DNA of 64,000 nt, from NCBI GenBank assembly GCA_947501625.1, contig CANMWN010000003.1, positions 1-64,000 on the forward strand. The letters run 5' to 3'. Source of the DNA: an uncultured Flavobacteriaceae bacterium. Its GTDB lineage: Bacteria > Bacteroidota > Bacteroidia > Flavobacteriales > Flavobacteriaceae. This document shows positions 1-9,043 of this stretch, one piece after another (the first letter of the stretch is position 1; each line of letters opens with the position of its first letter). The notes under the pieces are model-generated. The model was not told the origin of the DNA. It ran no database searches and worked only from the letters and a program-made list of their open reading frames with translations. The translations under genes and the position numbers were made by a program.

Positions 1-38
1 GGTACTGCCAATCGGTGGGAGAGTATGTCATCGCCTTT
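1..38 (+). rRNA. 5S ribosomal RNA, 3' end only
   Basis: The first bases contain the typical 3' tail of a Bacteroidota 5S rRNA: GGTACTG, then GGTGGGAGAGTATGTCATCGCC. A strong terminator follows at once. The 5' part lies outside the window, so the window opens at the end of an rRNA operon on the plus strand. The exact last base is uncertain by a few nucleotides. Confidence 0.85.
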
Positions 39-44
39 CTTTTT

Positions 45-80
45 AAAAGCCTTCACTAAAAATAGTGAAGGCTTTTTCTT
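45..80 (+). terminator. Intrinsic terminator after 5S rRNA
   Basis: The inverted repeat AAAAGCCTTCACTA / TAGTGAAGGCTTTT (45-58 and 63-76) has a 4-nt AAAA loop and ends in a T tract. It is placed to stop the rRNA operon transcript. Confidence 0.93.
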
Positions 81-125
81 TTATATAAAGAAATAGTTAG
101 TCGGTAACTTTTAAAAGATATATCT

Positions 126-491
126 ATGAAAATTAAAATAAAAGCAAATAAGTATCAACAGTTAAATAATACTGATTTAGTAATTGTAGGGTTATTAATA
201 TCAATAGCAAAGAGTTATATTGACAATCAAAATGGTATGTTTGAATTAGTTATAAATTCTTTTAGTATTATTAAGTATAAAAGTATAGCACTTTTTATGC
301 TTTCAATTATTAGTCTTACTTTTTGGATAATATCTTTGAGTTTTGTAGTACTATCAACAGTGGCAGATAATAAGAAAAAGAATAGACTTATCTATCAAAA
401 TAAATCTAAAATTTATATGCTTAAAAGTATATTTTTACTATTAATTAGTTACTTGCTATCAGTTAATATATCGGGAATAATTAGCCTCTAA
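126..491 (+). CDS. Hypothetical small integral membrane protein
   Basis: The 121-residue product is not recognised. It has three hydrophobic stretches, about residues 18-33, 53-78 and 96-120, with basic residues between them, so it is probably an inner-membrane protein with three helices. It starts at ATG about 45 bases after the rRNA terminator. Its last 11 bases overlap the 3' end of the acyl-CoA dehydrogenase gene on the other strand, so the two genes converge tail to tail. Codon use is very AT-rich. No catalytic motif or domain is visible. The function is unknown. Confidence 0.6.
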   Translation: MKIKIKANKYQQLNNTDLVIVGLLISIAKSYIDNQNGMFELVINSFSIIKYKSIALFMLSIISLTFWIISLSFVVLSTVADNKKKNRLIYQNKSKIYMLKSIFLLLISYLLSVNISGIISL

Positions 492-1623
492 TTACACTTC
501 TAGAAATTACAATTTTTTGAATTTCAGAAGTTCCTTCATAAATTTGAGTAATCTTTGCATCGCGCATTAAGCGTTCTACGTGGTATTCTTTAACAAAACC
601 ATTTCCACCATGAATTTGAACTGCTTCGACAGTTTGTTCCATTGCAACTTTGGAAGCGTATAATTTTGCCATTGCACTTGACTCATCATAGCTATTGCCT
701 TGGTCTTTATCCCAAGCACATTTCATTACTAAATGACGTGCTGCAGTAATTTCAGTTGCCATATCGGCCAATTTAAAAGCAATTGCTTGATGGTTACAAA
801 TTTCTGTACCAAAAGCCTTACGCTCTTTAGCATATTTTAATGCCAATTCATAGGCTCCTGAAGCAATACCCAAAGCTTGAGCGGCAATTCCAATTCTTCC
901 CCCAGACAGCGTTTTCATTGCGAACTTAAATCCAAAACCATCTTCACCAATTCTATTTTCTTTTGGAACTTTTACATCGTTAAATTGAAGTGTATGAGTA
1001 TCACTTCCTCTAATACCTAACTTATCTTCTTTTGGTCCTATATGAAAACCTTCCATTCCTTGTTCAAGGATGAATGCATTAATTCCTCTATGTCCTTTAG
1101 ACCTGTCAGTTTGGGCAATCACTAAATATACTCCTGCTCTACCACCGTTAGTAATCCAGTTCTTAGTACCATTTAATAAGTAATAATCACCTTTATCTTC
1201 AGCAGTAGTTGCTTGTGATGTAGCATCAGAACCTGCTTCAGGCTCACTTAAACAAAAAGCACCAATTTGTTCACCTGTAGCTAGTTTAGTTAGATATTTT
1301 TGTTTTTGTTCCTCGCTTCCATAAGATTCTAAACCATAACATACTAATGAATTATTTACTGAAACCATAACTGATGCTGAAGCATCAATTTTTGATAATT
1401 CTTCCATTATCAAAACATAAGAAATAGCGTCCATACCGCTTCCTCCATACTTAGGATCAACCATTATTCCCATAAATCCAAGTTCTCCCATTTTGCGGAC
1501 TAACTCATTTGGAAATTCTTGTTTTTCATCTCTTTCAATAACTCCTGGAAGAAGTTCTGTTTGTGCAAAGTCTCTTGCAGCATCACGTATCATTATATGC
1601 TCTTCAGTAAGGCTAAAATCCAT
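481..1623 (-). CDS. Acyl-CoA dehydrogenase
   Basis: The 380-residue flavoprotein of the acyl-CoA dehydrogenase family makes the first alpha,beta double bond in fatty-acid or short/branched acyl-CoA degradation and passes electrons to ETF. The usual family features are present: an N-terminal helical domain, the middle beta domain with the CLSEPEAGSDA flavin/substrate segment, and the C-terminal RDAKITQIYEGTSEIQ segment holding the probable catalytic Glu (E363). Length and motifs fit short-chain (butyryl-CoA-type) enzymes, but substrate cannot be told from sequence. The start is placed at the ATG at 1623 rather than an in-frame start at 1662, because a TATCTTTG promoter element lies at 1660-1667 and homologues start MDFSLTEEH. 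It is monocistronic. Confidence 0.93.
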   Translation of the reverse strand: MDFSLTEEHIMIRDAARDFAQTELLPGVIERDEKQEFPNELVRKMGELGFMGIMVDPKYGGSGMDAISYVLIMEELSKIDASASVMVSVNNSLVCYGLESYGSEEQKQKYLTKLATGEQIGAFCLSEPEAGSDATSQATTAEDKGDYYLLNGTKNWITNGGRAGVYLVIAQTDRSKGHRGINAFILEQGMEGFHIGPKEDKLGIRGSDTHTLQFNDVKVPKENRIGEDGFGFKFAMKTLSGGRIGIAAQALGIASGAYELALKYAKERKAFGTEICNHQAIAFKLADMATEITAARHLVMKCAWDKDQGNSYDESSAMAKLYASKVAMEQTVEAVQIHGGNGFVKEYHVERLMRDAKITQIYEGTSEIQKIVISRSVIRG

Positions 1624-1659
1624 AATATTGATGGTTTGTTTTTGATTATTAATTATTTG

Positions 1660-1667
1660 CAAAGATA
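1660..1667 (-). promoter_or_regulatory. Candidate -7 promoter element for acyl-CoA dehydrogenase
   Basis: Read on the minus strand this is TATCTTTG, matching the Bacteroidota TAnnTTTG element. It lies 37 bases before the ATG at 1623. No clean -33 TTTG is visible. It argues against a start codon at 1662, which would lie upstream of the transcript start. Confidence 0.5.
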
Positions 1668-1738
1668 GTTAATTTTAAAGATAAATTTCATTAAAATTTG
1701 ATGATTAAAACTTGAGAAATGATTTGTATTTTTACTCT

Positions 1739-2791
1739 ATGAATAATAAGAAATATGCTATTGGTTTAATGAGTGGAACTTCTTTGGATGGAGTTGATTT
1801 AGTTTATGCTTCATTTGAACAAAAGCCAAACTATAGTTTTGAAATAATTTCTGCGAAAACCTATTCTTATTCTGATAAGTGGAAAAATAAATTAAAAAAC
1901 GCTTTTGGACAAACAACAAATGAAGTTCAGGAGTTAGACAACGAATATGGTAAATATTTAGGTAACCTGACCAATCTTTTTATTGAAGAATTTCAAATTG
2001 ATAAAATTGATTTTATTGCTTCTCATGGTCATACGATTTTTCATAAACCAGATGAAGGGTTAACTCTGCAAATTGGAAATGGAAAAGAGATTTCTGCAAT
2101 TACAAATCAAAAAGTTGTATATGATTTTAGAACTCAAGATGTGAAATTGGGAGGTCAAGGCGCACCATTGGTTCCTATTGGTGATGAACTTTTGTTTAGC
2201 GAATTCCAATATTGCTTGAATTTAGGAGGCTTTGCTAATATTTCATTCAATAATAATCAGAGAATAGCATTTGATATTTGTCCTGTAAATATTGTCTTAA
2301 ATCATTATACACGTAAGATAAATTTAGAGTTTGATGATAAAGGTTTAATTGCATCGAAAGGTGAAATTAATAATCAATTGCTTGAAGAATTGAATAACGT
2401 TCCTTTTTATCGAGATGAAAAACCGAAATCTTTGGGTTATGAGTTTGTAGTATCAGAAATTATTCCATTGATAGATAAATATTCATTAAGTATCAAAAAT
2501 ATTTTGAGGACATATATTGAACATATTGCAATTCAAATTGCAAATAAAATAAAATTTAAAGGACAAATTCTAATTACTGGAGGAGGAGTATTTAACGAAT
2601 TTTTAATAAATAATTTGAAAAATAGAGTTCAGAATGAAATAATCATTTCTAATGAACGAATTATCAATTTTAAAGAAGCATTAATTTTCGCTTTTTTAGG
2701 ACTGTTAAGGATTGATAATCAGGTTAATTGTTTAAAGAGCGTTACAGGGGCTGAAAAAGACCATAGTAGTGGTAAAATTTGTATGCCTTAA
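1739..2791 (+). CDS. anmK: Anhydro-N-acetylmuramic acid kinase
   Basis: The enzyme phosphorylates 1,6-anhydro-MurNAc to MurNAc-6-phosphate in cell-wall recycling. The 350-residue protein has the family's N-terminal ATP-site motif GLMSGTSLDGVD (residues 9-20), an ASHGHTIFH segment, the DVKLGGQGAPLVPIGD segment, LNLGGFANIS, and the ITGGGVFNEFL segment near the C terminus. It is slightly shorter than the 369-residue E. coli AnmK. An upstream in-frame ATG at 1712 would add nine residues, but conserved sequence begins just after the ATG at 1739. It is divergent from the acyl-CoA dehydrogenase and 31 bases ahead of the amino-acid dehydrogenase gene. Confidence 0.95.
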   Translation: MNNKKYAIGLMSGTSLDGVDLVYASFEQKPNYSFEIISAKTYSYSDKWKNKLKNAFGQTTNEVQELDNEYGKYLGNLTNLFIEEFQIDKIDFIASHGHTIFHKPDEGLTLQIGNGKEISAITNQKVVYDFRTQDVKLGGQGAPLVPIGDELLFSEFQYCLNLGGFANISFNNNQRIAFDICPVNIVLNHYTRKINLEFDDKGLIASKGEINNQLLEELNNVPFYRDEKPKSLGYEFVVSEIIPLIDKYSLSIKNILRTYIEHIAIQIANKIKFKGQILITGGGVFNEFLINNLKNRVQNEIIISNERIINFKEALIFAFLGLLRIDNQVNCLKSVTGAEKDHSSGKICMP

Positions 2792-2822
2792 TTTGATATA
2801 TTTGTGAGAGATAATTTATTTA

Positions 2823-4055
2823 ATGAAAGAGTTACTTAAAAAATACGAAAATAAAAAACCTGAGATTGTTTTTCATTGGCAAGATCAAGAAACTGACGCT
2901 GAAGGATGGACGGTTATAAACTCTTTAAGAGGAGGAGCCGCAGGAGGAGGAACAAGAATGAGAAAAGGATTGGATATGAATGAAGTTTTATCGCTTGCCA
3001 AAACAATGGAAGTTAAATTTACTGTTTCTGGACCAGCAATTGGAGGAGCAAAATCTGGAATTAATTTTGATCCAAACGACCCAAGAAAAAGAGGGGTTTT
3101 AGAGCGTTGGTATAAAGCTGTAACACCATTATTAAAACATTATTATGGAACTGGAGGAGATTTAAATGTTGATGCTGATAGAGATGTTATTCCTATTACT
3201 GAAGATTGTGGTGTATGGCACCCACAAGAAGGTATTTTTAATGGGCATTTTAAACCTACAGAAGCAGATAAGATTAATAGAATTGGGCAGTTGCGTCAAG
3301 GTGTAATTAAGATTATTGAAAATGAAAAATTCTCTCCTGATTTATCTAGAAAATATACTGTTGCGGACATGTTAACTGGTTACGGAGTTGCGGAAGCTGT
3401 TAAGCATTATTATAATATTTATGGTGGTTCTATAAAAGAAAAAAAAGCCGTTGTTCAAGGCTTTGGAAATGTTGGTTCAGCGGCTGCATATTATTTAACA
3501 CAATTAGGTGCTAAAGTTGTTGGGATTATTGATCGTGACGGCGGATTAATGAATGAGGAAGGGTTTTCAATGAGCGAAATGACAGATTTATTTTTAGGAA
3601 AAGATGGAAATAAATTAGTTGCCAATAATATGATTCCATTTGAAGAGATCAATAAACAAATTTGGTCTTTTCCAGCCGAGATTTTTGTTCCGGCAGCAGC
3701 TTCAAGATTAGTCTCAAAAGAACAAATAACCGAAATGATTTCTTCTGGACTAGAAGTAATTTCACCAGGAGCAAATGTTCCATTTGCTGATAAAGAAATT
3801 TTCTTTGGACCTATTATGGAGTATACAGATATTCAAGTAAGTTTATTGCCTGATTTTATTTCTAATTGTGGTATTGCTAGAGTTTTTGCATATTTGATGG
3901 AGCAAAGAAGGTCACTGCCAATGATAGATGAAGAAATATTTAATGATACATCAACAACTATAAAAAATGCTTTAGAAAGAACGTATAATAAAAATAGTAG
4001 TAAACAAAATATTTGTAAAACTGCATTTGAAATAGCATTGAATCAACTAATTTAA
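2823..4055 (+). CDS. Glu/Leu/Phe/Val family dehydrogenase
   Basis: The 410-residue enzyme belongs to the ELFV amino-acid dehydrogenases, which oxidatively deaminate an amino acid with NAD(P). The catalytic lysine lies in PAIGGAKSGINFDP (K77). A glycine-rich TGGDLNVDADRD segment follows, and the Rossmann nucleotide site is GFGNVGSAA (from residue 213). It differs from classical glutamate dehydrogenase in having a long N-terminal RGGAAGGGTRMRKG stretch, a branch common in Flavobacteriia. Glutamate versus branched-chain substrate cannot be decided here. It is followed after 12 bases by nhaD, so the two are probably co-transcribed. Confidence 0.88.
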   Translation: MKELLKKYENKKPEIVFHWQDQETDAEGWTVINSLRGGAAGGGTRMRKGLDMNEVLSLAKTMEVKFTVSGPAIGGAKSGINFDPNDPRKRGVLERWYKAVTPLLKHYYGTGGDLNVDADRDVIPITEDCGVWHPQEGIFNGHFKPTEADKINRIGQLRQGVIKIIENEKFSPDLSRKYTVADMLTGYGVAEAVKHYYNIYGGSIKEKKAVVQGFGNVGSAAAYYLTQLGAKVVGIIDRDGGLMNEEGFSMSEMTDLFLGKDGNKLVANNMIPFEEINKQIWSFPAEIFVPAAASRLVSKEQITEMISSGLEVISPGANVPFADKEIFFGPIMEYTDIQVSLLPDFISNCGIARVFAYLMEQRRSLPMIDEEIFNDTSTTIKNALERTYNKNSSKQNICKTAFEIALNQLI

Positions 4056-4067
4056 ACCACTTAAACT

Positions 4068-5462
4068 ATGGAATCAGCAATTATATTAGTATTTGTAATG
4101 GGCTATTTAGCTATTACACTTGAACACAATTTAAAATTAGATAAATTAATTCCAGCATTAGCAATGATGGCTATATGTTGGGCATTAGTAGCACTAGGAG
4201 TTGATGATTTTTCTAATTGGTTTAATTCTGCAAAGCATGCGTTAGTTGAAAATTTCCCAGCTCTTGGACATGAGGATAAAATGCACTTGATGGAAGAAAC
4301 ATTACTTCATCATCTGGGGAAAACGGCTGAAATACTTGTTTTTCTTTTAGGAGCAATGACAATTGTTGAAATTATCGATTATTTTGATGGCTTTGCTACG
4401 ATTAAAAGTTATGTAAAGACCAAAAGTAAAAAGAAAATTCTGTGGCTATTTAGTATTCTAGCGTTCATTTTATCTGCAATAATTGATAATTTAACAGCTA
4501 CGATTGTATTAATTTCTATACTACAAAAAATTGTTAAAAGAAGAGAGGACAGAATTTGGTTTGCTGGTCTAATTATTATTGCTGCTAACGCAGGTGGTGC
4601 TTGGTCGCCAATTGGTGATGTAACAACTACAATGTTGTGGATTGGTAAAAAAGTAAGTACTCCAATGTTATTTATGTATTTATTCATTCCGTCAGTATTA
4701 TGTATGGTAGTACCGTCATTTATTGCCACTTTTTTACCTGCATTTAAAGGTGAAATTGAAACTGATGATAATGCAGAGGATAAAAAACCAGGACCTCACA
4801 GTGCAACAATGTTATATTTGGGATTAGGAGCAATTGTTTTTGTGCCTTTCTTTAAAACATTTACGCATTTACCACCATATGTAGGTATGATGTTATCATT
4901 GGCAGTAGTAGCAACTTTTGCTGAGATTTATAGCCGTTCAAAATTTTCAATGACAAGTATTGATTCTGCTGAATCTGATGCGCATTCTCAACATGGTCCT
5001 GTACACTCATCTTTGTCAAAAATTGAAATGCCTAGTATTTTATTCTTCTTAGGTATTTTAATGGCAGTAGCTGCTCTTGAGTCTTTAGGGATTTTATTTG
5101 GTTTTGCTCAAAACTTAAAAGAAACAGTTCCGCTTATAGGAACTGAACAGGCTGGTACAGGCGTTTCAGATTTAGTTGTTATGTTGTTAGGAGTTGGTTC
5201 TGCTGTAATTGATAATGTGCCTTTAGTTGCTGCATCACTTGGAATGTTTTCTGAACCAATAGATGATCAATTATGGCATTTTATTGCTTTTGCAGCAGGA
5301 ACAGGTGGAAGTATGTTAATTATAGGATCTGCAGCTGGAGTTGTTGCGATGGGAATGGAAAAAATTGATTTCTTCTGGTACCTTAAAAAAATATCATGGT
5401 TGGCTTTAATAGGATTTATTGTCGGCTGTGTCGCATTCATGGGTATGCGAACAATAATTTAA
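4068..5462 (+). CDS. nhaD: Na+/H+ antiporter NhaD
   Basis: The 464-residue polytopic inner-membrane protein belongs to the NhaD/ion-transporter superfamily and exports sodium in exchange for protons, which fits a marine organism. Family signatures are the AIIDNLTATIVLIS segment in the first half, NAGGAWSPIGDVTTTMLW, VIDNVPLVAAS in the second half and AGTGGSMLIIGSAAGV near the end. The paired IDN motifs reflect the internal inverted repeat. The middle loop (about residues 230-245 and 290-325) is charged and His-rich. A terminator directly follows the gene. Confidence 0.95.
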   Translation: MESAIILVFVMGYLAITLEHNLKLDKLIPALAMMAICWALVALGVDDFSNWFNSAKHALVENFPALGHEDKMHLMEETLLHHLGKTAEILVFLLGAMTIVEIIDYFDGFATIKSYVKTKSKKKILWLFSILAFILSAIIDNLTATIVLISILQKIVKRREDRIWFAGLIIIAANAGGAWSPIGDVTTTMLWIGKKVSTPMLFMYLFIPSVLCMVVPSFIATFLPAFKGEIETDDNAEDKKPGPHSATMLYLGLGAIVFVPFFKTFTHLPPYVGMMLSLAVVATFAEIYSRSKFSMTSIDSAESDAHSQHGPVHSSLSKIEMPSILFFLGILMAVAALESLGILFGFAQNLKETVPLIGTEQAGTGVSDLVVMLLGVGSAVIDNVPLVAASLGMFSEPIDDQLWHFIAFAAGTGGSMLIIGSAAGVVAMGMEKIDFFWYLKKISWLALIGFIVGCVAFMGMRTII

Positions 5463-5468
5463 ACTTTT

Positions 5469-5495
5469 AACCTGAGAAGTTTCTCAGGTTTTTTT
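5469..5495 (+). terminator. Intrinsic terminator after nhaD
   Basis: A 9-bp stem AACCTGAGA / TCTCAGGTT (5469-5477 and 5482-5490) with loop AGTT is followed by a run of T. Confidence 0.92.
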
Positions 5496-5565
5496 ATGAA
5501 TTTATTTGTATTACAATTTACAATAAGTAATTTCGTTACATAAACAGTAATTTAAACAAAATACA

Positions 5566-6246
5566 ATGCAACAAGAAGCACAGGAAGTATTAGACGAAGC
5601 ATTATCAGAAGAAAAAACATTATCAATCTATAATTTAATTATGGATGGAGGTATTGGAGGACAAATAGTAATTGCTATTCTATTGGTGTTATTAATTGCT
5701 GCTCTATATATTTATTTTGAAAGAGTTTTTGCAATCAATGCAGTTTCTAAAACGGATGATAATTTCATGAACCAGATAAAAGATCAAGTTTCTAATGGAA
5801 AGTTAGACGCAGCAAAAGTATTATGTGCGCAAACTAATTCTCCCGAGGCTAGATTAATTGAAAAAGGAATTTCAAGAATCGGTAAACCTTTAGAAGATAT
5901 TAATACAGCAATTGAAAGTGCAGGTACTTTAGAAGTATATAAACTAGAAAAAAATGTAAGTATTTTGGCTACTGTTGCTGGTGCTGCACCAATGATTGGA
6001 TTCTTAGGAACTGTAGTTGGTATGATTTTGGCATTCCATGAAATGGCAACGAGTGGTGGACAGGCAGATATGGGAGCATTGGCAGGCGGAATTAATACTG
6101 CTATGACAACAACTGTTGCAGGATTAGTTGTTGGAATTATTGCTTATATTGCTTATAATCATGTTGTTGTAAAAACTAATAAAGTTGTGCATCAAATGGA
6201 AGCGAAAGCTGTAGAGTTTTTAGATTTATTAAACGAACCAGTATAA
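5566..6246 (+). CDS. exbB: MotA/TolQ/ExbB proton-channel family protein
   Basis: The 226-residue inner-membrane protein belongs to the ExbB/TolQ family, the proton-channel subunit that energises outer-membrane transport through TonB. Three membrane segments are seen at about residues 32-52, 131-157 and 172-197. The second and third carry the family's ATVAGAAPMIGFLGTVVGMI and GGINTAMTTTVAGLVVGI sequences. An N-terminal acidic stretch precedes the first helix. It is the first gene of an exbB-exbD-tonB operon with 1-nt and 0-nt gaps. TolQ function cannot be fully excluded, but the adjoining tonB-like gene favours ExbB. Confidence 0.93.
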   Translation: MQQEAQEVLDEALSEEKTLSIYNLIMDGGIGGQIVIAILLVLLIAALYIYFERVFAINAVSKTDDNFMNQIKDQVSNGKLDAAKVLCAQTNSPEARLIEKGISRIGKPLEDINTAIESAGTLEVYKLEKNVSILATVAGAAPMIGFLGTVVGMILAFHEMATSGGQADMGALAGGINTAMTTTVAGLVVGIIAYIAYNHVVVKTNKVVHQMEAKAVEFLDLLNEPV

Positions 6247-6247
6247 G

Positions 6248-6634
6248 ATGAAGTTTAAAGGTAGAAATAAAGTAAGTCCAGAATTTAGTATGAGTTCAAT
6301 GACTGATATTGTCTTTTTATTATTAGTCTTTTTTATGTTGACATCAAATGCTCCAAATGCATTGGATATGATTTTGCCTACAGCAAAAGGTAAATCTACA
6401 AACACTAAAAATGTATCTGTAAGTATTAAAAAGAATTTGTCTTATTATGTTAATGGTAAGAAAATTAATAAATCAGCTATTGAAAGTAAATTGAGAGAAT
6501 TATTGGGAGGAAATGAAAACCCAACTATACTTTTAAGAGCCGAAGAAGGAGTTCCTATTGAAAGAGCAGTAGCTGTAATGGATATAGCAAATAGAAATAG
6601 ATTTAAAGTAATATTGGCAGTAAAGCCTAAATAA
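6248..6634 (+). CDS. exbD: ExbD/TolR family biopolymer transporter
   Basis: The 128-residue protein has a short cytoplasmic N terminus, one membrane helix (about 19-34) and a periplasmic domain. The helix begins SSMTDIVFLLLVFFM; its aspartate (D20) is the proton-carrying residue of the family. It is one base after exbB and directly abuts the TonB-like gene, so the three subunits are translated from one message. Confidence 0.95.
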   Translation: MKFKGRNKVSPEFSMSSMTDIVFLLLVFFMLTSNAPNALDMILPTAKGKSTNTKNVSVSIKKNLSYYVNGKKINKSAIESKLRELLGGNENPTILLRAEEGVPIERAVAVMDIANRNRFKVILAVKPK

Positions 6635-7474
6635 ATGAAAATTTTAAATTTAAATACAGTTCATAAACGAAAATCAGCAACGATTACTGCGATAATTGTA
6701 TCGTTACTATTGTTGTGTATTTTCTTTTTTGGTTTAAAATATTTAGACCCACCAATTGAATCTGGCATTGCCGTTAATTTTGGAACATCAAATGTTGGTA
6801 GTGGAAATATCCAGCCAAGAGAGCCTATTAAAACTGAAAATAATCCTAAAGTAACTGAAGAAGTTGTTGAAGAAGTGGAACAGGATACTTCTTCGGATAA
6901 AGCCATTACTGAGGATGTAGTGACGCAGGAATCTGAAGAATCAATAAGAATAAAAAAAGAGCAAGCTGCTAAAAGAAAGGCTGCTGAGGCTGAACGAAAA
7001 GCCAAAGCAGAAGCGGAGAGAAAGAAACGTGAAGAAGAAGAGAAGAAACGAAAGTTGGATGAATTGATGGGAGGCTTGAATAAATCTGATGGAAATACTA
7101 CTGGAGGCGAAGGAAATGATAATGTAGGAGGCGATAAAGGTAGTGAAGATGGAGATCCAAACGCCGATGGTTATTATGGAAATGGAGGAAGTGGTGGAAA
7201 TGGTGATTATCAACTAGGAAACAGAAAACCATTAAATAAACCAAAACCTAAGTATGAATGTGAAGAAGAAGGTTTGGTAGTTGTTGCTATTGAAGTAAAT
7301 AGAAATGGAAAAGTGATTAAGGCTACTCCTGGAGTTAAAGGCTCAACGAATACTGCTCAGTGTCTACTTTCACAAGCAAAGATTGCTGCCATGAAAACTA
7401 CTTGGCAAGCAGATTCTAAAGCCGGATCGAAACAAATAGGGATTATTAAATACCGTTTTTCTTTATCTAATTAG
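6635..7474 (+). CDS. TonB-like energy transducer
   Basis: The 279-residue protein links the ExbBD motor to outer-membrane receptors or to cell-envelope partners. It has an N-terminal basic tail, one membrane helix (about 16-36), a long acidic then Lys/Glu/Arg-rich periplasmic linker (about 60-145, likely helical, TolA-like), a Gly/Asn-rich stretch (about 148-195), and a C-terminal TonB-type domain (about 200-279) with LVVVAIEVNRNGKV. The linker is TolA-like, so a Tol role is possible. It directly abuts exbD and is the last gene of the operon. Confidence 0.88.
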   Translation: MKILNLNTVHKRKSATITAIIVSLLLLCIFFFGLKYLDPPIESGIAVNFGTSNVGSGNIQPREPIKTENNPKVTEEVVEEVEQDTSSDKAITEDVVTQESEESIRIKKEQAAKRKAAEAERKAKAEAERKKREEEEKKRKLDELMGGLNKSDGNTTGGEGNDNVGGDKGSEDGDPNADGYYGNGGSGGNGDYQLGNRKPLNKPKPKYECEEEGLVVVAIEVNRNGKVIKATPGVKGSTNTAQCLLSQAKIAAMKTTWQADSKAGSKQIGIIKYRFSLSN

Positions 7475-7491
7475 AATTATTTAATGATTGA

Positions 7492-7525
7492 TTGTGATAA
7501 TGATAAAATAAAGAATCTATTTTTG
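7492..7525 (+). promoter_or_regulatory. Candidate Bacteroidota promoter for folC
   Basis: TTG at 7492-7494 and TATTTTTG at 7518-7525 are separated by 23 bases. This matches the TTTG / TAnnTTTG pattern, 34 bases before the folC ATG. Confidence 0.45.
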
Positions 7526-7559
7526 CATTAACTCATTATAAAATTATATCATTAGTAGA

Positions 7560-8777
7560 ATGACCTATCAAGAGACTTTAACTTGGATGTTTTCTCAATT
7601 GCCCATGTACCAAAATCAAGGTAAAACGGCTTTTAAGAAGGATTTATCAAACAGTATTAATCTTTCAAGACACTTAGGCTTTCCAGAAAAAGAGTTTAAA
7701 ACCGTTCATGTTGCAGGTACAAATGGGAAAGGCTCAACTAGTCATATGATTGCTTCGGTATTACAACAAGCAGGTTACAAAGTTGGTTTATATACATCAC
7801 CGCATTTAAAGGATTTTAGAGAACGAATTAAAATTAACGGTTTGCCTATTTCTGAAAATGAAGTAGTTGATTTTATTGAAGGTAATACATCATTTTTTGA
7901 CGAAAATAAATTGTCTTTTTTTGAAATGACTGTTGGTTTGGCTTTTCAGAGTTTTGCAAGACATAAAGTTGATGTTGCTATTATTGAAGTTGGACTTGGA
8001 GGAAGATTAGATTCTACTAATATTATTTCTCCTTTGGTAAGTGTAATAACAAATATTGGTTTTGACCATACGCAAATGCTTGGAGATACTTTACCAAAAA
8101 TTGCTTTTGAAAAAGCAGGAATTGTAAAAAAAGAAACTCCAGTAGTAGTAGGAGAATATCAAGAAGAAATTCATTCAGTATTTTATAAAAAGGCTATAGA
8201 AAATCGCTCAAGTTTATTTTTGGCCGAACAAAATATCGAGGACGATTTTGATTCAGATTTAAAAGGGTATTATCAATCAAAAAACATAAAAACTGCAGTA
8301 CAAACAATTAAAGTTTTACAAGAATTGAGTTTTTCTATTTCTGAATCTCAAATTAGAAATGGGTTATTGAATGTTGTAAAAAACACTGGATTATTAGGGC
8401 GTTGGCAAGTGATAAATGAGAAACCACTGACCATTTGTGATACTGCTCATAATAAAGAAGGACTCAATTATGTTTTAGAACAATTACTGGATTTAGAATA
8501 TGATAATTTACATATTGTTTTAGGAGTAGTTAATGATAAGGATTTAGGTGGAATTTTACCATTATTTCCCCAAAAAGCAATCTATTATTTTTGTAAGCCA
8601 AATATTCCTCGTGGTTTAGATGCTGAAATACTTAAGGATAAATCAGAAAAATTTGACTTGAATGGAACTGTTTATTTATCTGTAAATAAAGCACTTGAAG
8701 AAGCGCAAAAAAATGCTACTGATAAAGATGTGATTTATATAGGTGGAAGCACATTTGTAGTTGCAGAAATAGTTTGA
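7560..8777 (+). CDS. folC: Bifunctional folylpolyglutamate/dihydrofolate synthase
   Basis: The 405-residue ATP-dependent Mur-ligase-family enzyme adds glutamate to dihydropteroate and to folates in the cytoplasm. The P-loop AGTNGKGSTSH lies at about residues 52-62. A TSPHLKDFRERI segment follows, then EVGLGGRLDSTNI, and ISVITNIGFDHTQMLG-type sequence with the central-domain His/Asp. The C-terminal domain contains DTAHNKEGL, the family's DxAHNxxG motif. It lies between the TonB operon and tRNA-Val and is probably transcribed alone. Confidence 0.95.
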   Translation: MTYQETLTWMFSQLPMYQNQGKTAFKKDLSNSINLSRHLGFPEKEFKTVHVAGTNGKGSTSHMIASVLQQAGYKVGLYTSPHLKDFRERIKINGLPISENEVVDFIEGNTSFFDENKLSFFEMTVGLAFQSFARHKVDVAIIEVGLGGRLDSTNIISPLVSVITNIGFDHTQMLGDTLPKIAFEKAGIVKKETPVVVGEYQEEIHSVFYKKAIENRSSLFLAEQNIEDDFDSDLKGYYQSKNIKTAVQTIKVLQELSFSISESQIRNGLLNVVKNTGLLGRWQVINEKPLTICDTAHNKEGLNYVLEQLLDLEYDNLHIVLGVVNDKDLGGILPLFPQKAIYYFCKPNIPRGLDAEILKDKSEKFDLNGTVYLSVNKALEEAQKNATDKDVIYIGGSTFVVAEIV

Positions 8778-8794
8778 TATTTTTTCTCAAAAAC

Positions 8795-8825
8795 TTTGTT
8801 AGAATTAAAAACTCGCTTATATTTG
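8795..8825 (+). promoter_or_regulatory. Promoter for tRNA-Val
   Basis: TTTG (8795-8798) and TATATTTG (8818-8825) are separated by 19 bases and end 10 bases before the tRNA. The same spacing occurs in front of tRNA-Lys in this window, which supports the assignment. Confidence 0.8.
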
Positions 8826-8835
8826 CATCCGCTTA

Positions 8836-8910
8836 GGGCGATTAGCTCAGTTGGTTCAGAGCACCTCGTTTACACCGAGGGGGTCGGGGGTTCGAATCCC
8901 TCATCGCCCA
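8836..8910 (+). tRNA. tRNA-Val (anticodon UAC)
   Basis: A cloverleaf can be drawn. Acceptor arm GGGCGAT pairs with ATCGCCC, the D arm holds AGCTCAGTTGGTTCAGAGC, and the anticodon stem CCTCG/CGAGG encloses loop TTTACAC (anticodon TAC, reading GUA). The T arm contains GGTTCGAATCC. The discriminator base is A. CCA is not encoded. Confidence 0.95.
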
Positions 8911-8920
8911 CATCAATCAT

Positions 8921-8952
8921 AATTCCGATGAATTTTTCATCGGAATTTTTTA
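8921..8952 (+). terminator. Intrinsic terminator after tRNA-Val
   Basis: A 12-bp stem AATTCCGATGAA / TTCATCGGAATT (8921-8932 and 8936-8947) with a 3-nt loop and a T tract. Confidence 0.9.
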
Positions 8953-9043
8953 TTTCCAGAAATTTCAAAATCTTATATTTTATAAATGAAGGGAAATAAA
9001 AATTAGATTGTGCTGAAAGCACAAGGAATTATAATTGCAAAAG

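Noticed and set aside
6661-7213. Minus-strand open frames in the tonB-like gene
   Set aside because: Low-complexity Lys/Glu-rich coding DNA creates long Ser/Ile-rich frames on the other strand; no start or homology support.
8796-8999. Open frame of 67 codons over tRNA-Val
   Set aside because: It covers the tRNA and its terminator; no translated protein is expected.
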